In this document: positions 19,602-26,354 of the stretch, one piece after another
Numbering within the stretch: the stretch's first letter is position 1
Layout: each line of letters starts with the position of its first letter
Assembly: GCF_021191705.1 (NCBI RefSeq)
Contig: NZ_JAIWPU010000014.1
Span: 1-64,000 of the forward strand
DNA length: 64,000 nucleotides
Direction of reading: 5' to 3'
Origin: Proluteimonas flavola
GTDB lineage: Bacteria; Pseudomonadota; Gammaproteobacteria; Xanthomonadales; Xanthomonadaceae
Notes under the pieces: generated by a model
Told to the model about the DNA's origin: nothing
The model's database searches: none
Seen by the model: the letters and a program-made list of their open reading frames with translations, nothing else
Made by a program: the position numbers and the translations under genes

Positions 19602-19634
19602 AACAGGGCGTCCTTCGGGGCGCCCTGTTTCGTT
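19602..19634 (+). terminator. Terminator hairpin behind the PfkB kinase
   Basis: A stem AACAGGGCG / CGCCCTGTT with the loop TCCTTCGGGG ends in TTTCGTT, about 27 bases after the kinase stop. The GGGCGCC/CCCTG core resembles the two hairpins at 20085-20111 and 20271-20297. Confidence 0.75.
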
Positions 19635-19681
19635 CTGGTTCTGCCCCACGAGCGCATCCGATAAGCGAGTTAATTGTCCCT

Positions 19682-20068
19682 GACACGAATGGCACTCTGG
19701 GCTTTGCCGTGGCGGTGCTGGCCTACAACGTCCTGTCGCTGCTCAAAGCGGTGACCGAGCAGGCTCACCGCGCCACCCATCCGGAACTGGACGTGTCCAC
19801 CTATCACCTGACGGTGGAGATCGCCAGCACCTATGAATCCATGCTCCTGATCCTTCCGGCCGAGCATCTGCCGTGTGCCGACGATGATCCGCAGCGTCTG
19901 TTGCAACGGCTGTTGTTGCTGGCCACCCGCCTCAGCCCCAGACAACTGGCCACCAGCAAACGCGGGCCCAAGACCAGCCCAACCAGCGCGGGGTATGTCA
20001 GCGGTTCCATCGCCAGATCCCATGTCTCTACCGGGCGCGTACTCAAGGAGGCGGCCGAAAGACGTTGA
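19682..20068 (+). pseudogene. IS4-type transposase, C-terminal remnant
   Basis: About 128 codons resembling the C-terminal end of IS4-family DDE transposases. The AVLAYNVLSLLKAV helix, VSTYHLTVEIASTYESM and the SKRGPKTSPTS tail are the recognisable parts. The catalytic DDE core and N-terminus are missing, and no start codon with a ribosome-binding site is present. CCTGACAC at 19679-19686 and GTGTCAGG at 20243-20250 form an inverted pair around this fragment and the first copy of the adjacent duplication. It is probably a dead insertion remnant. Confidence 0.7.
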
Positions 20069-20075
20069 AAGGCAT

Positions 20076-20232
20076 GGCTTTAAGCACACAGGGCGCCTCG
20101 GCGCCCTGTGTCGTTGCAGGTTCCTCGAACTTCGCATCAACGCAGATTGACGAACCCATCCGCATCGACATTGCCCGCCGCGATGCGATTCCGCATGTCC
20201 GCGGCGCTCAGGCCGGTGTCGAGCTGGAAATG
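20076..20232 (-). repeat. Duplicated 3' end of the hydrolase gene (copy 1)
   Basis: 157 bp nearly identical to 20262-20418, with an offset of exactly 186 bp. The copy includes the terminator hairpin and the last 31 codons plus stop (20137) of the downstream peptidoglycan-hydrolase gene. The encoded tail differs from the functional copy by one residue (Thr to Ala), and several silent bases differ. It has no start codon of its own and is a gene fragment. Confidence 0.9.
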
Positions 20233-20261
20233 GGAGATAACGGTGTCAGGTTCAGTTCCTA

Positions 20262-20418
20262 GGCTTTAAGCACACAGGGCGCCTCGGCGCCCTGTGTGGT
20301 TGCAGGTTCCTCGAACTTCGCATCAACGCAGATTCACGAACCCATCCGCATCGACATTGCCCGCCGCGATGCGGTTGCGCATATCCGCGGTGCTCAGGCC
20401 GGTGTCGAGCTGGAAATG
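20262..20418 (-). repeat. Duplicated 3' end of the hydrolase gene (copy 2)
   Basis: The intact copy of the 157-bp direct repeat. It comprises the hairpin at 20271-20297 (CACAGGGCGCCTCGGCGCCCTGTG) and the end of the functional gene whose stop codon is at 20323. A 29-bp spacer separates it from copy 1. Confidence 0.9.
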
Positions 20419-21831
20419 CGGGCGGTCGACGAGGGTCGTCCAGTTGCCGCCCCATTCCAGGCCCATGTCGGTGCCGACGCGGCCGATGGCCTGCCAGTCG
20501 GGGCTCCAGTTGATGCTGCCGTCCGGGCGCACTTCGACCACATCGAAGGCGGTGCCGAAGTTGTGATTGCTGTAACCGCCGCGGGCATTGGTGACGATGT
20601 CGCCCGGCGTGGTGCGGCCCTGTGCGTACAGGGCGTCCTGTTCGGCGTAGGTGCGCATGCCCGAAGTCACGCGCAGGGTAATACCCAGCTCCTGTTCGAC
20701 GCGATTGACGAACTCTGCCGCCTGGCCACGAAGTTCGGGATGCAGGCCGGCGATGCGGGCATTGCTCGGGCCATCGCTGACCTGGGCGACTTCACCCGGC
20801 GCGACCGGTTCGGCAGCCGGCGGCTTCTCGACTGCAGGCGCGCCATTGAGCTGTGCCCAGGTGTTCTGGCCGACGACGCCGTCGACCTCGATGCCGCGGC
20901 TCGCCTGGTAGCTGCGCACCGCGCCCTCGGTGCGGGCGCCAAAGATGCCGTCGGCCGTGCCCGGGCTGAAGCCTGCGGCCGCCAGGCGGTTCTGCAGGTC
21001 GGTGACAGCCGGACCGCGGTCGTTGCGTTCCAGCGTCGGTGTGGCCGATGCCGGTGCGCTCTGCTGCACGGATGCCGTCTCTTCGGTGCGTACACCGCCA
21101 TTGAACGGCGTGCCCAGCAGGCCCTGCGCCTGTGCATCGGTCACCGCCGCGCGGGCAGCGGAGACATCGGTGTTGTAGGTGTTCGCCAGGCCCTTGTAGG
21201 CGCCCCAGGCCGAGAGGTCGGTGCCGTTGTTCGACAGTTCGAAGGCGACACGGGCATTGGTCTGCGGATCGAACAGTTGGTCGTTCGAGGTCAGGCCGAA
21301 CTGTTCGCGACGCTCGGGGCCCATGCCGCCGAGCATGTTGATCTGGGTCAGGCCGTAGGACTGGTCGCCGGTGGCGCGGTTGCCGTTGAACGCGGCCGGA
21401 TCGCCGCTGGATTCGCGCATTGCGATGGCGACCATGCTCACCAGGTTCTCGCCGCGGAAGCCGGCCTCGTGGAACAGCTGGGCCAGTTGGGTGCGATCCA
21501 GCGGACCACCGGTGTAGGTGGCCCGGGTCGCATTCGCCGATGCTGCGCTGTTGACCGAGGTGGCGTCACCGCTGAGCGCCGGGGTGCCGGCGGGCAGTGC
21601 GATAGTCTGGTCGGGATAGATGACGTCGGGATTGAGCACCTGCGGATTCGCTGCCAGCAGGCCCTGGAGGCTGACGCCGTGGGCCTTGGCGATCTCCGAC
21701 AGCGTGTCGCCGCGCTGCGCGGTATAGGACTGCGTCGCCTCGCCCGGAGGCGGCAGGTCCTGCAGGCGCTGGCTGGAATCGGATGACGAGACGGCGTTGA
21801 GGCTCACGGCGGGCTCCTGGATCGATTGCAC
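20323..21831 (-). CDS. Four-domain peptidoglycan hydrolase (LysM-SLT-PGB-M15)
   Basis: A 502-residue modular cell-wall hydrolase. LysM spans about 36-79. A lysozyme/SLT-like domain covers about 112-220, with Glu140 in AMRESSGDP and SYGLTQINM. A peptidoglycan-binding-1 domain covers about 272-330 (VTDLQNRLAAAGFSPGTADG). An L-Ala-D-Glu/VanY-type M15 peptidase covers about 365-475, with zinc ligands His423 and Asp430 in SNHNFGTAFD and His472 in RPHF. It should cut both glycan and peptide. No Sec signal is visible, so export would need holin, lysis or a specialised secretion system. It is a lone gene next to an IS remnant. Phage-endolysin origin or an antibacterial effector are both possible. Confidence 0.82.
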   Translation of the reverse strand: MQSIQEPAVSLNAVSSSDSSQRLQDLPPPGEATQSYTAQRGDTLSEIAKAHGVSLQGLLAANPQVLNPDVIYPDQTIALPAGTPALSGDATSVNSAASANATRATYTGGPLDRTQLAQLFHEAGFRGENLVSMVAIAMRESSGDPAAFNGNRATGDQSYGLTQINMLGGMGPERREQFGLTSNDQLFDPQTNARVAFELSNNGTDLSAWGAYKGLANTYNTDVSAARAAVTDAQAQGLLGTPFNGGVRTEETASVQQSAPASATPTLERNDRGPAVTDLQNRLAAAGFSPGTADGIFGARTEGAVRSYQASRGIEVDGVVGQNTWAQLNGAPAVEKPPAAEPVAPGEVAQVSDGPSNARIAGLHPELRGQAAEFVNRVEQELGITLRVTSGMRTYAEQDALYAQGRTTPGDIVTNARGGYSNHNFGTAFDVVEVRPDGSINWSPDWQAIGRVGTDMGLEWGGNWTTLVDRPHFQLDTGLSTADMRNRIAAGNVDADGFVNLR

Positions 21832-22007
21832 AAATCCCCCCCGGGACAGGACCAGTTTCCCGGCCCGGGACCGCGCGCGACAGATGGGGGATGCCCCAGC
21901 GTGCGCAGGTCACATTTCGGGACGCCTGAGCTGAGATCGAAGGGGGCAGCGGTACCCCGGCCCACGTCCTCACCACACCGCGATCCCTTTCCCGATTGAA
22001 TGCGCCG

Positions 22008-23519
22008 ATGCCGAGACACCGACCTGCCGCCGCCCCCGCCCGCCCACGCGACCTGACCCGCGGTGCGATCGGCCCCACGCTGTTCGCGTTCGCGCTGCCG
22101 ATCCTCGGCGGCAACGTCATGCAGTCACTCAATGGTTCGGTCAATGCGGTCTGGATCGGGCGCTTCCTCGGCGAAGGCGCGCTCGCGGCGATCGCGAACG
22201 CCAACAACATCCTGTTCCTGCTGCTGGGCGCGGTGTTCGGCGTGGGCATGGCGGCGACGATCCTGGTGGCACAGGCGATCGGCCGCGAGGACCTGCCCGG
22301 CGCCAAGCGGGTGATCGGCACCAGTGCGACGTTCTTCCTGACCGCGTCGGTGCTGGTCGCGCTGGCCGGTCTGCCGCTGTCGCGCCACGTGCTGCTGTGG
22401 ATGGGCACGCCGGCCGATGCCCTGCCGCATGCGGACGCGTACCTGAAGCTGATCTTCCTCGCGGTGCCGTTCCTGTACGCGTTCGCGTTCCTGTCGGCGA
22501 TCCTGCGCGGCGCCGGCGATGCGCGCACGCCGTTCCTGTTCCTGCTGCTGGTGGTCGCGCTCGATATCGTGCTGGTGCCGCTGCTGATGCTCGGCATCGG
22601 CCCGCTGCCGGCGATGGGCATGGCTGGCGCGGCGCTGGCCAGCCTGGCCGCCAATGCGCTCGGGCTGACCGCCCTGCTCGCCTGGCTGCGGCATCGCCGC
22701 CACCGCCTGTGGATCCATCGCACCGAGCGGCATCTCTATCGGCCCGACTGGACCATCGTGCGTGCGCTGCTGGCCAAGGGCCTGCCGATGGGGCTGCAGA
22801 TGGTGATGCTGTCGGCGGCGATGATCGCGATGATCTCGATGGTCAATGCGCACGGCGTCGACACCACCGCGGGCTATGGCGCCGCGCTGCAGCTGTGGAC
22901 CTATGTGCAGATGCCGGCGATGGCGATCGGCGCGGCGTGTTCGACGATGGCGGCGCAGAACGTCGGCGCCGGCCACTGGGACCGCGTTTCGCGGATCGCC
23001 GCCACCGGCGTGGGCTTCAACGTGCTGATGACCGGTGCGCTGATCGGCCTGTTGCTGCTGCTCGACCGCGCCGCGCTGTCGTTGTTCCTCGGCGACGCCA
23101 GTGTGGCGCTGGAGACCGCGCGTCATCTCAACCGCATCGCGATCTGGTCGTTCCTGTTCTTCGGCGTGACCTTCGTGCTGTTCGGCGTGGTGCGCTCGAC
23201 CGGCGCCGTCATGCCGCCGCTGCTGATTCTCGCGTTCACGTTGTGGGGCGTGCGCGTGCCGTTCGCGACGCTGCTGCAGCCGGTGCTCGGCGTGGACGCG
23301 ATCTGGTGGAGTTTCCCGGCCAGCGCACTGCTCGCGATGCTGCTGTCGATCGGTTACTACCGCTGGGGCGGCTGGCGCCGCGCACGCATGCTTGGTGGCA
23401 CGGCACGCGAGCCGGTCGCGATGCCGGCCGAAGTGCCGGCGCAGCCGCCAGCACCGCTGGCGAGCCTCGATCCGCATGGTACGGAGGTGGCGCAGGACGG
23501 GCGTGGGCGCGCGCTTTGA
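22008..23519 (+). CDS. MATE-family efflux transporter
   Basis: A 503-residue inner-membrane pump with twelve predicted helices, expected to export drugs or metabolites in exchange for Na+ or H+. Signature blocks include the N-terminal FALPILGGNVMQSLNGSVN and ILRGAGDARTPF, with the matching AMAIGAACSTMAAQNVGAG in the second half. I start at the ATG at 22008; a TTG four codons earlier is also in frame. The C-terminus carries about 50 cytoplasmic residues rich in Pro and Ala. The gene stands alone, divergent from the hydrolase gene. Confidence 0.9.
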   Translation: MPRHRPAAAPARPRDLTRGAIGPTLFAFALPILGGNVMQSLNGSVNAVWIGRFLGEGALAAIANANNILFLLLGAVFGVGMAATILVAQAIGREDLPGAKRVIGTSATFFLTASVLVALAGLPLSRHVLLWMGTPADALPHADAYLKLIFLAVPFLYAFAFLSAILRGAGDARTPFLFLLLVVALDIVLVPLLMLGIGPLPAMGMAGAALASLAANALGLTALLAWLRHRRHRLWIHRTERHLYRPDWTIVRALLAKGLPMGLQMVMLSAAMIAMISMVNAHGVDTTAGYGAALQLWTYVQMPAMAIGAACSTMAAQNVGAGHWDRVSRIAATGVGFNVLMTGALIGLLLLLDRAALSLFLGDASVALETARHLNRIAIWSFLFFGVTFVLFGVVRSTGAVMPPLLILAFTLWGVRVPFATLLQPVLGVDAIWWSFPASALLAMLLSIGYYRWGGWRRARMLGGTAREPVAMPAEVPAQPPAPLASLDPHGTEVAQDGRGRAL

Positions 23520-23657
23520 CGCCATGGCGACAGGCCACGACATGTCCGACAGCCGGACCGCGGCTGAACCCCGGGCCCGCGTTGCATTGACCTGCAGGTA
23601 GTGCGCCGGCATCTAGAGCGTTCGAGCGCGAACATATGCGCGCACCCGGAACACGCC

Positions 23658-24077
23658 ATGCGCACTCCTCTCCTGCTGACCCTGTTGATCGCAACCGCCA
23701 CTGCGCCCGCCTTCGCGCAGCAGTTGCGCAATCCGGCCAATCCGCCGCCGCGTTCGGCACCGGTGCTGCGACAGGCGGAACCTTCGCCGCGCCTGCCCAC
23801 GCATATCGGCGCCAACGCCGCACGCGATGCCGCGCACGCGCGTTGCGTGCAGGCCGCATCGCGCACGATCCAGCCGACCAGCGACGCCCGCGTCGCCAGC
23901 GCGCAACGCCGCGCCGCGGCGACCGAAACGCAACGCGCGGCGCGCGGGGGCGATGCGCGCGATCCCACGGATCAAAGCGGCCTGCGCGCGCAGCGCGATG
24001 CGCTGCAGCGCGCGGCAACGCGAGAGCGCAATGCGGCGAGCCAGCGACTCGCCGTGGCGCAGGGCAACTGCCGCTGA
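23658..24077 (+). CDS. Small secreted Ala/Arg-rich protein of unknown function
   Basis: A 139-residue protein with a clear signal peptide (MRTPLLLTLLIATATAPAFA, cleaved before QQ). The mature part is almost half Ala plus Arg, with predicted helical heptads (RAAATETQRAARGG, RAATRERNAASQR) and two Cys (near the middle and in the final NCR) that could form a disulfide. I recognise no family. It is convergent with the DUF998 gene, one base apart. Confidence 0.55.
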   Translation: MRTPLLLTLLIATATAPAFAQQLRNPANPPPRSAPVLRQAEPSPRLPTHIGANAARDAAHARCVQAASRTIQPTSDARVASAQRRAAATETQRAARGGDARDPTDQSGLRAQRDALQRAATRERNAASQRLAVAQGNCR

Positions 24078-24078
24078 G

Positions 24079-24717
24079 TCAGCGGCGCGGCAATCCTCGC
24101 CAGGCGAGCGTCAGCAGCGTGCCGTAGAGCATCGCCTCACCCGTGCGTTGCACAAGCCCGCGCACCGGCTCTAACGGCGGCAGGACCATCGCGAAGAACA
24201 GCAGCAGCCACAGCATCGCCACAACCAGCAGCACCGCGCGCGTGCTCGATCGCAGCCCTGTGCCGCAAGCCAGCAGCACGACTGCCACGCACGTCCCGAG
24301 ATAGGTCAGCAGGCCGAGCAGGTTGTGCAACTGCTGGCTCCGAGACCCGTCCGCCGGACAGCCGGCATCACAGGGTGCGAATGCTGACCCGATGTAGGCG
24401 ACGGCTTCGAGCAACAGCATCCAGTAACCGATGCGCGCGATGCTGCGGATCGGCAGCAGTGGCGCCGCGAGTATCACCACGATGGCCAGCAACAGCCCGA
24501 ATGGCACGAAGCCGAACAGCCCGATCTGCCAGTCGTAGGGCGTGCCGATGGCGTTGAGTTCGCTGATGTATTGGGAGACGTGCGAGTAGCCGGGTTTGAG
24601 GGCGCTGCTGCCGAAGAGCATCAGCAGCCAGGCCGGCACGATTGCGAGGATGGCGGCGCGTGTCAGGCGGATGCGAGTCGTGCTGTGCGTTGGGGAAGAC
24701 GGCGGGGACATTTGCAT
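24079..24717 (-). CDS. DUF998 membrane protein
   Basis: A 212-residue protein with about six hydrophobic segments. The motif GYSHVSQYISELNAIGTPYDW after the first helix identifies DUF998 (frpB-like/THH-related membrane proteins of unknown role). Two cysteines in APCDAGCPADG lie in an extracytoplasmic loop. I start at the ATG at 24717; the open frame extends to 24879 through translated repeat sequence, which I exclude. Confidence 0.8.
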   Translation of the reverse strand: MQMSPPSSPTHSTTRIRLTRAAILAIVPAWLLMLFGSSALKPGYSHVSQYISELNAIGTPYDWQIGLFGFVPFGLLLAIVVILAAPLLPIRSIARIGYWMLLLEAVAYIGSAFAPCDAGCPADGSRSQQLHNLLGLLTYLGTCVAVVLLACGTGLRSSTRAVLLVVAMLWLLLFFAMVLPPLEPVRGLVQRTGEAMLYGTLLTLAWRGLPRR

Positions 24718-24821
24718 GGCAAGCCTTCCGTGGGCGTTCGGGGCAGCGTAGGTGGCGCGCGACGGCGCGGCGTGTGCCATTGGGCATGCGGGCACGGTAA
24801 CGGCCGACTTGCACTGACGCT

Positions 24822-25024
24822 CGTCATTCCGGCGGCTTTCAACAGCTGAAGGGCTGGTCAGGCCGGAGGCGTTCTTCAACAGCGCGAAGCGCTGGTCATC
24901 CAGTGCCTTCGCTTTACGTCCACGGCAGCACCTGACCTAAGGTCATTCGGATTGGCGCGAAGGACCAAGTCGCTGGATTCCGGCCTGACCAGCCCTTCGG
25001 CTGTTGAAAACCGCCGGAATGACG
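24822..25024. repeat. Long inverted repeat, about 46-bp arms
   Basis: The arm at 24822-24867 (starting CGTCATTCCGGCGG) pairs with 24979-25024 in reverse complement with only about two mismatches. The 111-bp spacer holds another partial copy of the CAACAGC...GCTGGTCA unit. It could extrude as a cruciform. It belongs to the same intergenic palindrome super-family as 5609-5733. Confidence 0.8.
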
Positions 25025-25060
25025 GTAGTTAGATCACGCCGACCGTCGTCAATTCTTATT

Positions 25061-25169
25061 CCGTCATTCCAGCGAAAGCTCGAATCCATTTTCGCGGAAA
25101 AATCACCGCGCGAGGAGAGTGGAGCACGGCGAAAATCAAGATGGGTTCCAGCTTTCGCTGGAACGACGG
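25061..25169. repeat. Inverted repeat with CCAGCGAAAGCT arms
   Basis: CCGTCATTCCAGCGAAAGCT at 25061-25080 pairs with GCTTTCGCTGGAACGACGG ending at 25169. The core equals that of the palindrome at 17157-17174. Together with the preceding repeat it fills the 523-bp gap between the DUF998 gene and the lipoprotein gene, where I find no gene. Confidence 0.75.
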
Positions 25170-25240
25170 ACTGGGAGCTCCGGCGAGGGTCGAGGGCTCG
25201 CAAAGAAACGACCATCGCGTCCATGCCAACAAGCCCAGCA

Positions 25241-25972
25241 TCATCCCCACTTCGGCAACTTCGCCCGATCCAGCCCCGCCACCTCGAACACCGCCGTCCG
25301 CGTGCCGCCGGCGTTCACCGGGAACTCGATCGCCACCGTCTTCGCGCCATCGAGCAAACGCCACAGTGCGCGCTCGTCGTCGATGAACATCGCGATCGCC
25401 TCGTCGGTCTGCGGGCGGTTGGCGGCCATGCGCCGTGGCTCGCCGTCGTCGACACGCACACTGACGCGGCAGCTGGGGTAGCAGTCGAAGTCACCGGCCT
25501 GCAGCACGAGGTAGCTGCTGCGGCCCCAGGACGGGTTGTCGCGGAAGATCAGGCGCACCTGTTTCGCACCGGTGCCGTCGACGTCGATGTTGTCTTTCGC
25601 GTAGATCGCCGCAGACAGCTGTTCGCCGCCTTCGACGTTGGCGGTGTTGTAGATCCACAATGCCTGCGTGCGCGCCGTTTCGCGCGCAGCTTCGCTCTTG
25701 GCCGCGACGTCATCGAACTTCGCGCGCACGCGGTCCGCGGCTGCGGTGTCGGGATGGCGTGCGAGCAGCACGTCGGCCTGCGCCTTCGCCAGTGCCCAGT
25801 TTCCGATCGCGACGGCGGCTTCGAAATCGTGCTCGCCGGCCTCGGCCTGTTGTTCTGCGGCGGCGGCCTGGGCCTGCGCCTGTGCGGCGGCCTGGGCTTC
25901 GCGGTCCTGGCAGGCGGTCAACGGCAGCAACGCGGCGAGCAGTGCGGTGGCGAGCAGGTGTCGGGGTGTCAT
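25241..25972 (-). CDS. Putative lipoprotein of unknown function
   Basis: A 243-residue protein with a lipoprotein signal (LLPLTACQDRE, lipid Cys21) and an Ala/Gln-rich helical segment to about 45. A compact C-terminal domain has two Cys (FDCYPSCRVSVRVDDGE) that may pair. Residues such as GRSSYLVLQAGDFDCYPSCRV suggest a beta-sandwich that I cannot assign. Its start codon overlaps the stop of the upstream hydrolase remnant by four bases, so they once formed an operon. Confidence 0.7.
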   Translation of the reverse strand: MTPRHLLATALLAALLPLTACQDREAQAAAQAQAQAAAAEQQAEAGEHDFEAAVAIGNWALAKAQADVLLARHPDTAAADRVRAKFDDVAAKSEAARETARTQALWIYNTANVEGGEQLSAAIYAKDNIDVDGTGAKQVRLIFRDNPSWGRSSYLVLQAGDFDCYPSCRVSVRVDDGEPRRMAANRPQTDEAIAMFIDDERALWRLLDGAKTVAIEFPVNAGGTRTAVFEVAGLDRAKLPKWG

Positions 25973-26350
25973 GCGGGCGTTCCTCGTTCGATCAGCCAGT
26001 GCACCGCGTCGGCGACTTCGCGCGGTTGCTCCATCAGGGTCATGTGGCCGCTGCGCTCGAGCAGTCCCTGACGCGCCTGCGGCATGCGCGCAGCGTACAG
26101 GGCCGTCGCACTCGGATCGATCACCGCATCGTGCGCGCCCCAGACGAGGACGGCGGGCTGGCGGATGTCGGCGGCGGCATCGCCAGGTGCGAAACGCTTA
26201 TTGCTATGGCCGATGCGGTCGAGCACGGATTGTTCGAATGCGGCCTCGGCGCGGCGATGGCAACACCCACGCGAACGCGCCGATCGCCAGGGCCGCAATG
26301 CACGCGGCCGCCACGAGGGCGGCCGCGAACGGATGGCTCAGTGCCTGCAT
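25969..26350 (-). pseudogene. Alpha/beta-hydrolase with internal deletion
   Basis: The last ~90 codons (from about 26245 down to the stop at 25969) encode the C-terminal part of an alpha/beta hydrolase, with the acid in WGAHDAVIDPS and the histidine in RSGHMTLMEQP. The nucleophile-Ser region is absent. Upstream, in a different frame, the ATG at 26350 opens a 48-codon ORF with one membrane helix (FAAALVAAACIAALAIGAFAW) that runs into the remnant and stops at 26204. This fits a membrane-anchored hydrolase that lost its middle by an out-of-frame deletion. Confidence 0.65.
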
Positions 26351-26354
26351 CGCC

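Noticed and set aside
20076..20418. Direct repeats considered as a small CRISPR array.
   Set aside because: There are only two copies of 157 bp, and they contain the end of a gene and its hairpin. No cas genes are present.
22008..23519. MATE pump considered as part of a natural-product cluster.
   Set aside because: No biosynthetic gene lies nearby.
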